Shown here: piece after piece, positions 41,576 to 53,095 of the stretch | How the letters are laid out: each line of letters begins with the position of its first letter | Numbering within the stretch: the stretch's first letter is position 1 | NCBI GenBank assembly: GCA_963575745.1 | Contig: CAUYUJ010014002.1 | Location: 504,820-568,819, forward strand | DNA length: 64,000 bases | Source of the DNA: Prorocentrum cordatum | Lineage: Eukaryota; Sar; Dinophyceae; Prorocentrales; Prorocentraceae | Reading direction: 5' to 3' | Notes under the pieces: model-generated | Told to the model about the DNA's origin: nothing | Database searches by the model: none | Seen by the model: the letters and a program-made list of their open reading frames with translations, nothing else | Program-made: the position numbers and the translations under genes

Positions 41576-42004
41576 GGACGGGGGAGGTGTTGATATTCGC
41601 TCGTCACGGATGCGTCGGTTGTCGGGCCCCGCGGCCCGACCACACGTGGCCCATAGGGGCCGAAGAGTCCAAGAAGCGCTGGGATTGGAAGCAAGCACAC
41701 GTCGTGGGAGATCGGGGAGGCCCTCCATCCAGCCAGCCCTCGCCCCCCCCCTGCGACAGGGGCAGCGGCAGGCGCCTTCGCCCTCGCCGCGAGCGCCGCG
41801 GCCGCCCAGCAGCGCGGGGCCGAGGAGCCCGCGAGGCCGGCGTCGCACGCCGGCTCCGAGGCCGCCTGCCGGCGCTGGTCGTCGTGTGTCGTCGCGCTGC
41901 CGCTCGGCACAACCATCGTGTTACCACATGCTGATCTAGTCATGCTCGCGTCGTGAGACACGAATTCGGCGCGGCCCTGATTCCAGGACGCTCTTCTGGC
42001 TGAC

Positions 42005-42285
42005 CCAGCAGCGAAGGCAGCGGTTTGCTTTGCTTGGCAGCATATGTTTGCTTTGCTTGGCGTTGCGTTGCGCTGCTTGGGCTTGGCGGTATTTGGCGTT
42101 GCTAGGCGTTGTAATTGCTTTGCTTGGCATCGCTTAGCGTTGCTTGGCGTAGCTTTGCATTGTTTGGTGTTGATTGGCATTGCGTAGCGGTGCTGTAACT
42201 TTGCATTGCTTGCCGTTGATTGGAACCGCTTTGCGGTTCTTCGCGTTGCTTGGCATTTCTCTGCGTTGTTATGAGTTGCCCGTGA
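42005..42285. repeat. Degenerate TTGCTTGGCG minisatellite
   Basis: Roughly 10-bp units (TTGCTTGGC, TTGCGTTGC, TTGCTTTGC) throughout. Confidence 0.8.
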
Positions 42286-43886
42286 GGAAGCAAGAGCACG
42301 CAACTTTAGGCAGTCAGTAAGAAAGCAAGATCGAGCATTGGAGTACAGACCTGGCAACCCGGGAAACGCAGTCAGGAATCAAATCCAAGCAGCCTGAGAT
42401 TGCAGTAATGAAACCAGATCCAGCAAGCCCGGGGAAGGCAGTAAAGAGGAAAGACCAAGTCACCTTGGGGGACTCCACAGTAACGACCAGTCCTATTCAC
42501 CGCCGAGTGCTGGGGGGGACCAAAACTAAAGACCTCCCGAGGCTAGGCAATGCTAGATTGAGGAAACACACGGCGGAAGGTTTGTGGCCGTTTTCGGCCT
42601 TGGGGGCATCCGCCGGGCCCTGGGACCGTCCAACAATTATTTGGGATGAAGGACTGGCTCTTACGGACAGGGTCGGGATTTCTGGGGACCGCGTATGCAA
42701 AAGATCAGAACATCCGATGTCTGGGGAAGGAAAGCTCAATACGGGACGAGGGCGTTTCCTTCCGAGGCGGGGATTGATTCACATCCACCGCCTGGGGAAC
42801 CGACCTTCATGGACCTCGGGACGCGGTGGGTATGGATACATTCGGGTCCATAGGGCCCAAATATGCCCGTATCCACCGCCTCCTGGGGTCCCATGACATC
42901 GGTTCCCCAGGCGGTGATCACGCACAAACCCCCGCCACGCAGTGCTGGCCACGGCGAGCCTCGGCTAGGTTCCCCGACCCACATCTGAGCATCGACCCAA
43001 CACACAAGAGAATCCGGCGCTGTCCGCCGTCGTCGTCGCGCGCAGCCGGCAGGTGCGATCAGAGCAGGGCCGATGGAGCCAAGACAAGACATTAGTTTGG
43101 CGTCGCGGTCGCCTTCGCGCGCGCGGCGGCGCTGCGCTGAGCAGGTCACGCGGCGCGGAGAACAGGCAAACAACAAAAGCGTAGCCTCTCGAGGGTCTTC
43201 GCGGATCTCTCTGCACGCATTTCGGTGATGCGCTGGCGCCTTGGCGTCTCTTCTGCATGCTCTGCTTCTCACATTCTTTCTCTCTCTCTCTATTTCCCGC
43301 GCCCTGCCGACCAGCATCGGCGGGAGCTAAGAGATTTGCCAGCGGCATGTGCGGGGGACGGGACGGATAACCATTTCAGACAAACGTACATCGTGCAAAT
43401 ATGAAGTTTCGGAGGTCCGTGGGGGTTTCTTGCATCGGCGCTGGACTCTGGAATCCCCCTCCCTGGCGCGCGGAACGCGCCAGGGGCGGCGCCGGATGTG
43501 CTGCAAGAGGGCGGGGTCCAGGGCGGATCCACGACATCTATCCACGCAGATCTCAGAGCGCTTGTGTTGATTTGGTTGTTGCTTCTTCTTCTAATGGGAC
43601 GAAGGTCAGCACCATTTTGAGCAGGGCTCGCTGTCGGCCTTGCCGCGGACGCCGTCCCACTTGGGGCAGGCGTCGCCTGCTCAGCAGCGGCCGCTGTCGG
43701 TTCTGGACTGGCTTTGCCGCTGGGCATCGGCCCCACGTTGTTCCGTCCCCCTGTCGGGCGCGCCACGCCCGCCAAGCAACGCGCGCCGCCGCCGTCGTCC
43801 CCAGACCTTCTGCGCCGTGCAAAAGTTTCGGTGAACGGTGCTTGGCAATTTTCGGCCGTTGGGGGGGCTCTTTGGGGCCCCTGGGC
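42286..43886. other. No gene recognised
   Basis: 43425-43535 is related in inverted orientation to 59865-59965 (CCTGGCGCGCGGAACGCGCC versus the complement of GGCGTGCTCCGCGCGCCAGA). GGCGCCGG motifs shared. Otherwise unique. Confidence 0.4.
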
Positions 43887-44034
43887 TTAGGTCGGGCATG
43901 TCCTCCTACAGACGGGTCTTGGGCGAAACATGAAAAATATGCCACAAAGGGTTAAACATAGTAAACAAATGTCTCCACACATGTTTTAAACTATTTTTGA
44001 ACATTCCTCCTGTAGAGGTACATGCCCGATTTAA
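43887..44034. mobile_element. MITE family TTAAGTCGGGCATG, copy 4 (148 bp, 8-bp target duplication)
   Basis: Left end TTAGGTCGGGCATGTCCTCC, right end complement TTAAATCGGGCATGTACCTC. CCCTGGGC flanks both sides (43879-43886, 44035-44042). AT-rich interior. Confidence 0.87.
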
Positions 44035-44757
44035 CCCTGGGCCGTCAAGAGAAGCCACTCCAGGGGAAGGGGTCGGAGACTGTTGGGGCCCCCCCTGGGG
44101 GCCCACGGCGTGGTGGGTCTGGATCCCCAGACTTCCGACCGATCACGGATGGTATCATTGGCTTCGGCGTCTGGGGTCCTGCTGTCGGGGTCCGGGAGCA
44201 TCAAGAAATGACGATCCATGACGAAACGCGGGCCCTCCAGGGAAGCTGTCGCGTGGCCTGGGAAGCCCGCATTGGAGAACAGAGGACGGCATTGGACGTC
44301 TGGGTCCTAGCCCGTAAGGAGGAGAGCAGGGAAAGAACGGGGGAAGGTTCAGGCAGTCCTAGAATGAGGATACGTCGCGCATCAGATCACTCGACCTCGT
44401 TCATCTTCTTCGTCTTCGTTGCCCACCATCTTCACTCGTGCTCTTCTCCTCGCCATCGTCCGCGTCCCCCGACCTCCTGCCCGCCCTTCTCCTCTTCGTC
44501 ATAACTGGCATCCACATCAACATCCTCGCTCCGCCTCTATCCCCCCTTTTCTCCTCTCGCGCACCTCAAACCCAGCATCCTCTGCTCTGTTTGTCTGAGC
44601 CTTGCGAGCGCGAGCTGGGCTCTCAGACGGCATGGGAACCCCATTCCGACTCGGCTCGACACCTCATTCGTCCGACATCTTCATTGTTCCTCGTCTTCTT
44701 CCTTTATCCAGGCGTCATCGTTCTAATCACTTCTCCTCCTCGTCCTCCTCATTCTCC

Positions 44758-44965
44758 AACTCCTCCTCCTCCTCCTCCTCCTCCTCCTCCTCTTCCTCAT
44801 TTTCCTCCTCTTCCTGGTTCCTCCTCTTCATTGCTCTTGCCCTCACGATAGCGACAATGACTGCAGACAGTGCTGACGACGATGGTGGCGATGACCACGA
44901 CGACGACGACGACGACGGCGACAACGATGCTGACAGACGGCGATAACGATGACGACGATGATGGC
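44758..44965. repeat. TCC then GAC/GAT microsatellites
   Basis: TCC/TCT runs at 44758-44825, GAC and GATGGC runs at 44876-44965. Confidence 0.9.
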
Positions 44966-45689
44966 GGCAACAACGAGGCGCCCAGAGTGCGCCGAGGCGG
45001 CCGCAGAAGTCTTCCACGGACCTCAAGACGTTTCAAGAACGGTGGCGGCGTCGGCGACCTCCCCAGAGGCGGCGAGCTGCGTGTGGGGCTCGGGGACGAT
45101 AACGCCCACGCCCGCGCCGCCGCCGGAAGGGCCGGGGCCCCGGATCGCGCCCGGCGGGCAGACTGGCGGGGGGTACCCCACCCCCTCGCGTCGCGCAAGA
45201 GTCACGGTTCACCACCCACCAACCCACCCCAACCCAACCCGAAGGCCCCGATTTGCCATCCATTTCCAGTGGGGGGGGGGGTCGGGGACCATCGAAAAAG
45301 CACGTATGAAACCCATACCCCCCCAACCCGAAATTCGGGTCTTCGGGCTGGGTTGGGGTGGTCTGGTAGGTAGTCAACGGTGGTCACGACGGTCACAGAA
45401 AAACGACTTGGGATGCAAAGCCGGTGCCGGGAAAATTGTCTGGACCTCTGGAGGTCCATGTTTCCGGGCGGGGCAAGTCGCCCAAGCGTTCCAGACCTTT
45501 TTCAGAGCGATCCGGAGTGCTCTGGAACGGCCGCGGCGCCCGATTCATCCTCCAGATCCATTGGATCTCAGAAGTCGAAGAGCCATACTCCGGAGCTCGC
45601 AATTAGGCAAAAAGACAGCAATGCCAGCCAGACCTCGCCGCTTTGCGGGAGTGGCTGCACCTCGGCCGTCCCTGGATGTCTCAAAATTG
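44966..45689. other. No gene recognised
   Basis: Contains ACCCACCCCAACCC-type and complementary GGTTGGGGTGG blocks (45217-45240, 45350-45362) that could pair. No recognised protein. Confidence 0.4.
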
Positions 45690-46169
45690 GCACCGAGTGC
45701 TGCAGGAGGAGGAGGAGGAGCAGGACGAGGGAGGGAAACACCATCAGTAACAAAGCTGCGCCAGGCTGCTGGCTCGTAGGCGCATTGCATCATTGCCACT
45801 TCAAAAGAACATTTGAGGGGCAACAACGTTGTACAGACACCTCGCCCATTCATTTCTAAGCCCGCCTCCTCGAGCTCGGGCGCATGCGTCGGTGGCTGGC
45901 CGCACGCCTCCCGGCTGGAAAGTGAGCTGACGCAGGAAATCCGAGTCGGACGCCCTGCATAGTTTGCCATGCCACAGCAGCTGATGCCTCAGAAGCTGCA
46001 CCGTGTACGGTGGGTGGCCTGCTTGAGCCAGCACCTGCCAGCTGGAGACTCCTGACACGCACGCACGGGGGATGTGCAGGATTCGGCGTGCACACCTCGC
46101 TTGGAAGCCATCCGGTCTTCTACGCTCCGCTTTGTTAAGCCCCGCAAGAAATGCAGTGAGTACATCACC

Positions 46170-47103
46170 TTACTGGTCACCAGCGCTTGAACTGCTCGGA
46201 GCTTTCGAGCAGTGCTGACTGCTGTGTGCCTCCAAGCGCGGCTGTGTCTGCAGGACTTTCCCGGTGCAGCTCCAAGTCTCCTTCCCAATTCGCTGCGGAG
46301 TCGGCCAGAGTTGGAAAGCGTCGCCCGATATACACCATTGAATATGTTGCTGGCATATGTCCACCAGCGGGCGTCGAAAGAGACATCTTTCAACGGACTG
46401 GCATAAGTTGAAATGTATGCCAGTGTGATTCCATGCTTTTCGAGAGCCTGCTTTTGACATTTCTCTAAGAAGTCGTTGCAAATCGTCTGGATGGCGGCCC
46501 GAAAGCAAGGTGCCGTCCGCGTAGAGCGACACGTCATCTAAAGCTTGTTGTACTTCTGCGCCCCCTGTCGTGTGTAGCACTGCGAGTGACTATCGTCATC
46601 ACCATAACAGCAGAAAACATGTGAAAGCGGGCAACCTTGTGATATGCCAGATAACTTTCGTCGCTCCGACGACCGGTGCCGCACATCCACCACGCAGAAT
46701 GTTCTGTTGCCGTAAGAACTCCCAATCAGAGATAGAACGCGTTGGGGGACTCCGAATTGACGTAGTGCGTTCAACAGCGTGCCGACATTCAGCGAATCTC
46801 AAGATTGCCTCCAACCCAATGCGACAAATGCTGTACCCACAATTTTTGTCTGCGTATGATAACTTATATATTGGTGGACAGCATGTATCGCATCCGATGT
46901 CCCAGGCACTCTGCGGAATCCAAACTGTGGCGGTGATCATTTGTCCTCTGCCTCTGAATCTTGTAGTCGCCGACAAAAAGACTAGCCGTTAACCTGTACG
47001 CAACACAAAGCAGACTGATGGGATTGTAATTGTCGCAATTGTCGATGGCCCCCTTGTTCTTACAAATCGTTGAGATGATAGTGTGCTTCCAGTCTCCAGG
47101 CAC
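46170..47103 (-). pseudogene. LINE copy 2 reverse transcriptase, catalytic Asp lost
   Basis: GDWKHTIISTICKNKGAID, then FGVPQRVLSLIGSSYGNR, SGISQGCPLSHVFCCYG and LYADGTLLSGRHPDDLQ. The last is the catalytic YADD motif with the second Asp changed to Gly (about 46515-46526). Frames change at least three times. Confidence 0.82.
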
Positions 47104-47212
47104 GGCTCCCTCATTCCAACACTTGTTGCATAGTTACATCCGTGAGCCACTCAAGCCCGCCCGGGTCTGTAGCGATAGCTTTCCAGTACTCGGCTGGCAC
47201 ATCGTCCACATT

Positions 47213-48061
47213 TTAAGCTTTGCCGCGCTTAAGTTTATCGGTTGTTTTCTTGTTCTCTCGTGGTGAGAAATCCGACTCCGACACATGCAAAACATCTCTG
47301 GATGGAGCGTCCAGCAGTTCAGCGGAGCTTTGTTGCCATTGAATGTTCTTTGAATGTTCCGGCATGGTCTCTGTTCCTCTCCGTGTATTTTCCACCAGTT
47401 CTTCGCTCATGTTTTTTAGCCTCCCTTGGCGACGAGGTTTGAGCCGACAAAGCCGTCTCAAAGCGTCCCAGCTGCCAGTCGAAATTTGAACATCAATCCA
47501 AGCTGTTTTGTCTTCTTTGCACGCCTTGCGCACATCTTTCAGCAGTCGTCTTTCTTCGACTTTGTAGTTGGCCGTTCCTGCCTCGGTGCGGCGGCGAATG
47601 AGATCAAGAGTGCGTTGCGTAATCCATGGCTGTTGCCTCGGACGCTCGCTGGCTGCAGCTTGCATCGCCGTCTTCCCTGTGTCCCACATGTCTTGCAAAT
47701 CAGCCGGCGGCCCCGGATAAGAAGAACATCTTCCTATAGATGCGCCCACGTATTTTTGCAGTACGCTTGAGTCTTGCATGCAATCTCTGTTCGGCTTTCC
47801 CGTTGCCCGCGGTAGTTGTGTAACTGGTTGTACAACAATGTCTGCGACCAGCAGGTAATGGTCTGCAGCAAGGGCCGCTTCCCGGTGGCGTCGTAAAGTC
47901 GCAATGTGAGGTCGAACATGTGCTTCGTAAATGAACACGTTCAAGATCTTGTAGACCTCCTCCGTTATGTCCCCCGTTGCCAACGCGCCCGTTTCCACGA
48001 ATGTGAGTTTCTCTTCTAACGTTTGAGGAGCCAACGTATTCATACTTTGCAAAGTCACCAC
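47213..48061 (-). pseudogene. LINE copy 2 linker, open for 282 codons
   Basis: KLTFVETGALATGDITEE aligns with KITVMEAGALPAGVISEE of copy 1. PWITQRTLDLIRRR, KACKEDKTAWIDVQIS and KPRRQGRLKNMSEELVE follow. It is the best-preserved frame of either copy but is cut off from endonuclease and reverse transcriptase by frameshifts. Confidence 0.75.
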
Positions 48062-48668
48062 CAGTGCAAGACTCTACCATCAAGTTCCTGTTAGGCCTGT
48101 CAATTTCGGCTCGCTCGCGACGTCCCCATCCAAAGTGTCCCACAGTAGCGTCTTCTCCTGGATCAGCTCTCCCCATTCTGGCGTTGAAGTCGCCGACGAT
48201 CAGCTTGCCAGCGGCGGCATTGCAAGATTGGTACGTTGGATCCGAAGGTGTTAGAAATTTACGTCTTTCAAGGAGCGGCTTGACGTTGTGAGGCGCGTGC
48301 CCGGTGATGACGGGGCTCGGAACCCAGGCCGCTGGGCGGACTTGAGGTGCGCCTGCTTCGGGGGTGCCGCCTGCGGAGGCGGCCCCAGCAGCCAGGGGGC
48401 CTAAGGCGACGTCGACGGCGCGGTCAGCGACGCGACGGCGGTTTCTGGCCCGCTTCCGGGCGCTTACCCTTCAGGAGTCGGGAGCCAGAATCAGTAAAGT
48501 AATGGATTTCGCCCCAGACAGCAATTTGTTGTCCTCGACGGCGGCGGGTACTGATGTATCTGGGGGAGGCGAGAAAACCATGAGAAAGCCGCGATTGAGG
48601 GTGGGCGCCGTCGCCGCTGCGAGAGTGCAGCCAGGCAGAAGAGTCTGAGGGACTGTCGAGGATTTGTT

Positions 48669-48862
48669 CCCCACATGTTTCGTGGGGTTCTGGTTTTCAT
48701 CACTGCCGCGTCGTTCCCGCGTCTCCCGAACACCTCCCCTCCTCCTCTTCATCTCCCTTCAGACACGTGATGGGGACACCCATGAGACACACGTCCATAT
48801 ACAGCCTGACACACATCTCACACCGTGCCTCTTCTCGATGCTACAACGGGGTGCGCAAGGGG
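48669..48862. repeat. Leader module of the 78-bp satellite, copy A
   Basis: CCCCACATGTTTCGTGGGGT (a short palindrome), CCGCGTCTCCCGAACACCTC, GACACGTGATG, CAGCCTGACACACATCTCAC and GTGCCTCTTCTCGATGCTAC. It recurs at 51060-51235 directly before the second array. Confidence 0.88.
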
Positions 48863-49905
48863 GTACGGTCGCCGTTGCGGGTTCGCAAAGCGTGGCAGGC
48901 GTGACACTTCCTCGACGCCGCAGGGGGTGCGCACGGGGTGCTATCGCTGTTTCGGGCTCGCAAAACATGGCAGGCGTGACACTTCTTCGACGTCACAAGG
49001 GGTGCACTGGGGGTGCAGTCCCTATCCGTTGCGGCCTCGCACGGCGTGGGAGCCGTGGCGCTTTCTCGGCGCCGCAGGGGTGCGCTGGGGGTGCGGTCGC
49101 TGTCCGTTTCGGCTTCGCAAAGCGTGGCAGCCGTGTCACTTCTTCGATGCCACAGGGGGTGCGCTGGGGGTGCGTTGGGGGTGCGGTCGTTATGCGTTTC
49201 GGGCTCGCAACGCGTGGCAGGCGTGGCACTTTCTCGACGCCACAGGGGGTGCGGTGGGGGTGCGGTCGCTATCCGTGTCGGCCTCGCAAAGCGTGGCAGG
49301 CGTGACACTTTCTCGACGCCACAGAGGGTGCGCTGGGGGTGCGGTCGCTATCCGTTTCGGCCTCGCAGCGCGTGGCAGGCGTGGCACTTTCTCGCCGCCG
49401 CAGGGGGTGCGCTGGGGGTGCGGTCGCTATGCGCTTCGGGCTCGCACAGCGTGGCAGGCCTGGCTCTTCTTCGACGCCACAGGGGGTGCGCTGGGGGTGC
49501 GGTCGCTGTCTGTTTCGGGCTCGCAGCGTGTGGCAGGCGTTGCGTTTTCTCGATGCCACAAAGGGGGTGCGCTGGGGGTGCGGTCGCTATTCGTTTTGGC
49601 TTCGCAGAGCGTGGCATTCGTGGTAGTTTCTCGACGCCGCAGAGGGTGCGCTGGGGGTGCGGTCGCTATCCGTTTCGGCCTCGCAAAGCGTGGCATCTTC
49701 TCGACGTCGAAGGGTGTGCGCTGGGGGTGCGGTCGCTATCCGTTTCGGCCTCGCAACGCGTGGCAGTCGTGACGCCCCTCGACGCCACAGGGGGTGCGCT
49801 CGTGTGGCAGGCGTGGTAATTCTTCGACGCCACAGGGGATGCGCTGGGGGAGCGGTCGCTGTCCGGTTCGGGCTTGCAAAGTGTGGGGGGCGCGGCGTTT
49901 CCTTG
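48863..49905. repeat. 78-79-bp satellite array A, about 13 units
   Basis: Units GTGCGCTGGGGGTGCGGTCG / CTATCCGTTTCGGCCTCGCA / AAGCGTGGCAGGCGTGGCAC / TTTCTCGACGCCACAGGG. Individual units vary in length by a few bases. Protein-like frames on both strands are artefacts. Confidence 0.95.
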
Positions 49906-50116
49906 ACGCCGGGCGCTTCCTCGACACCGACGCAACCGCCGTCAACTCTGCTGTAATCACCTTGGCTCAAGCCGGCTCGGCACGCTTGCGCTTTCACGTA
50001 GGCGCGCGTGTGATCCCATTTGAGGGCAGCAACCGCCTGACCTGCGCGTGGCAGTGAGGCCGCCCAAAATTGCCATAGGCGCCCTGCCACCCCCGTGTTT
50101 GGCGTTGAGGAACGCA

Positions 50117-50428
50117 ATGATGGAGATGGGCGGCGAGCTCAGCGTGGAGAACTCGCGCAGATGCGTAAACGGATTGGTGTTGTTCGCATTTAATGCGGAC
50201 CGCCGCCAGAATCACAATTGGTGACCCGATGCGCTCTGCGCGAGGTACTCTGACCTGAACGACGACGGCAAGAGGCAGAGCTTGGTGGCATACCTGCGGA
50301 ACCTTGCGTCGGGCGGTTTCCCCCGGAGGCTCTCTCAGACCGGCCGCAGGAGAGTGGGGAACATGACTGCGGACCGCCAGCAAAAGTTCGGCGAGCGCGC
50401 GAGGCCGGCAGCGCTTGCGCTGACCTAG
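50117..50428 (+). pseudogene. Unrecognised coding-like segment with one internal stop
   Basis: From ATG 50117: MMEMGGELSVENSRRCVNG to FNADRRQNHNW, TGA at 50222, then in the same frame DLNDDGKRQSLVAYLRNLAS and RQQKFGERARPAALALT, stop at 50426. Mixed composition. No family recognised. A spliced-leader-like string lies 145 bp upstream. Confidence 0.3.
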
Positions 50429-50639
50429 AGTCTCCCTCAGAGGCGCTGGCCACGTCTATGACGCCGATGAAGGCTATGCCCACAAAGGCCACGCCCACGA
50501 AGGGTGCGCCAACGTTCCTGGGACTTTTCCGTCCAAGGGTCCGTCCTGATGCTTTTGCTTGCGAGCGCTTTCTCCACGCCCCGTTCCATCAAACTGCCCT
50601 CGGCCTTCTCTTGCCGCGCCGAAATGGAGGCGGAGGAAG

Positions 50640-50740
50640 GAGGAGGAGAAGGATGGAGGAGGGGGGAGGAGGAGGAGGAGGAGGAGGAAAAGGAGGAGGA
50701 GGAGGAGGAAAAGGAGGAGGAGGAGGAGGAGGAGGAGGTC
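50640..50740. repeat. GGA microsatellite
   Basis: GGA runs with GGAAAA interruptions, followed by ATGTGGGGTCCCTCGGTAGC (50750), a string that recurs as ATGTGGGGTTTCTCGGTAGC at 53199. Confidence 0.9.
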
Positions 50741-51059
50741 ACGCAGGAAATGTGGGGTCCCTCGGTAGCGTAATTTTTGTTATCGGTATACTCATTTTGT
50801 GTTATTTCCGTCTGGTGTGTGGGGTGTGCACCAAAGGGTGTTTTCTGGCTGTTTCGGTATACCTTTGTTGTGTCCTATGTTTTTCGATGGAGCTCGGGTG
50901 CGCTAGAGATGTCCGTCGCCAGGTAGCTTCGCCTGGTGGCGCGCCAGACGGCTCCTCGGCTCGCCCTGGTGCCGCGCCATGGCGGGCTGTCGGCCCCGTC
51001 TCTCAGCGCCTGGCGGTGTTCCTGCGGTGCCTTGTCGCCTGCCGCGAGAGATGTGTTTC

Positions 51060-51235
51060 CCCACATGTTTCGCGGGGTTCTGGTTTCCATCCCTGCCGCG
51101 GCGCACCCGCGTCTCCCGCGCACCTCCCCTCCTCTTCTTCCTTTCTGTTGAGACACGTGATGCGCGCGCCCATGAGACGCGCGTCCACATGCAGCCTGAC
51201 ACACATCTCACATCGTGCCTCTTCTCGATGCTACA
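51060..51235. repeat. Leader module of the 78-bp satellite, copy B
   Basis: CCCCACATGTTTCGCGGGGT, CCGCGTCTCCCGCGCACCTC, GACACGTGATG, CAGCCTGACACACATCTCAC, GTGCCTCTTCTCGATGCTAC: same order as copy A. Confidence 0.9.
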
Positions 51236-53095
51236 AAAGGGTGCGCAGGGAGTGCGTTCGCTATGCGTTTCGGCTTCACAAAGCGTGACAGGCGTGGCAC
51301 TTCCTCGACACCACAGGGGGTGCGCAGGAGGTACGATCGCTATGCGTTTCGGTTTCGCAAAGCGTGGCAGGCGTGGAACTTCCTCGACACCACAGGGGGT
51401 GCGCTGGGGGTGCGGTCGCTATCCGTTTCGGCGTCGCAAAGAGTGGCAGGCGTGGGACTTCGTCGACGACACAGGGGATTGCCCTGGGGGTGCGGTCGCT
51501 ATCCGCTTTGGCCCTGCAAGAGGCGTGGCAAGCATGCTTTCTCGACGCCGCAGGGGGGCGCGGTGGGGGTGCGGTCGCTATCCGTTTCGGCCCTGCAAGG
51601 CGTGGCCGCCGTGCCTTCTCGACGCCAGAGCTGTGGTCGCTATCCGTGTCGGCTTCGCAAAGCGTGGCAGGCGGTGCGCGTCCTCGACGCCACACGAGGT
51701 GCGCTGGGGGTGCGGTCGCCTCGCAAAGCGTGGCAGGCGGTGGCGCTTCCTCGACGTCACACGGGGTGCGCTGGGGGTGCGGTCGCCATGCGCTTCGGGC
51801 TCGCAGCGTGTGGCAGGCGTGGCACTTCCTCGACGCCATTAGGGGGTGCGCTGGGGGTGCAGTCGCGGCACCTTCTCGACGCCACAGGGGGTGCGCTGGG
51901 GGTGCGGTCGCTATCCGTGTCGGCTTCGCAAAGCATGGCAGGCGTGACGCGTCCTCGGCGCCGCAGGGGGTTGCGCTGGGGATGCGGTCGCTATCCGTTT
52001 CGGCTTCGCAAAGCGTGGCAGGCGTGGCACTTTCTTGACGCCGCAGGGGGTGCGTTGGGGGTGCGGTCGCTATCCGCTTCGGCCTCGCGAAATGCGGCAA
52101 GCGTGGCACTTCGTCAACGACGGTCGCTATCCGTTTCGGCTTCGCAAAGCGTGTCAAGCGTGCCTTCTTGACGCCACAGGGGGTGCGCTTGGGGTGCGAC
52201 CGCTATCCGTTTCGGCGTCGCAAAGCGTGGCAGGCGTGGGACTTCCTCGACGCCACAGGGGGTGCGCTAGGGGTGCGGTCGCCATGCGTTTCGGTTTCGC
52301 AAAGCGTGGCAAGCGTGGCACGTCCTCGACGTCACACGGGGTGCGCTGGGGGTGCGGTCACCATGCGTTTCGGGTTCGCAACGTGTGGCTGACGTGGCAC
52401 TTTCTCGACGCCGCCGGGGGTGCGTTGGGGGTGCGGTCGTTATGCGTTTCGGGCTCGCAACGCGTGGCAGGCGTGGCACTTTCTCGACGCCACAGGGGGT
52501 GCGGTGGGGGTGCGGTCGCTATCCGTGTCGGCCTCGCAAAGCGTGGCAGGCGTGGCACTCTCTCGATGCCACACGGGGTGCGCTCGGGGTGCTGTAGCTA
52601 CCCGCTTCGGCCCTGCAAGGCGTGGCAAACGTGGTTTTTTTCTTGGCGCCGCAGGGGGTGCGCTGGCGGTGCGGTCGCTATCCGGTTTGGCTTCGCAAAG
52701 CGTGGCAGGCGTGGGACTTTCTCGACGCCGAACGGTGTGCGCTGGGGGTGCGGTCGCTATCCGCTTCGGCCTCGTAAAGCGTGGCAGGCGTTGCATTTTC
52801 TCGACGCCACATGAGGTGCGCTGGGGGTGCGGTCGCTATCCGTTTCGGCCTCGCAAAACGTGGCAGGCTTGTCACTTTCTCGACGCCACAAGGGGTGCGC
52901 TGGGGGTGCGGTCGCTATCCGCTTCGGCCTCGTACAGCGTGGCAGGCGTAACGCTTCCTCGATGCCACAGGGGGTGCGTTGGGCGTGCCGTCGCTATCCG
53001 CTCCGGCTTTGCAAAAGCGTGGCAGGCGTGGCACTTCGTCGACGCCACAGGGGGTGCGCTGGGGGTGCGGTCGCATCTGCTTCGGCCTTGCAACT
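51236..53095. repeat. 78-79-bp satellite array B, about 24 units
   Basis: Same unit as array A. A stretch of units near 52410-52560 is almost identical to 49170-49310 of array A, showing recent exchange or duplication between arrays. Confidence 0.95.

Larger units (their letters stand above)
45690..48320 (-). mobile_element. LINE-like non-LTR retrotransposon, copy 2 (antisense, 5'-truncated)
   Basis: Same family as copy 1. Reading leftward: HAPHNVKPLLERRKF (about 48285), KLIVGDFNARMG (about 48195), a 282-codon open linker, reverse-transcriptase pieces, RLTFQPGGVRPATDAC and a 3' end with AGCCAGCAGCCTGGC and CT-rich DNA. It begins just before the HAPHN motif, so the endonuclease N-terminus is missing. 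Confidence 0.85.
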
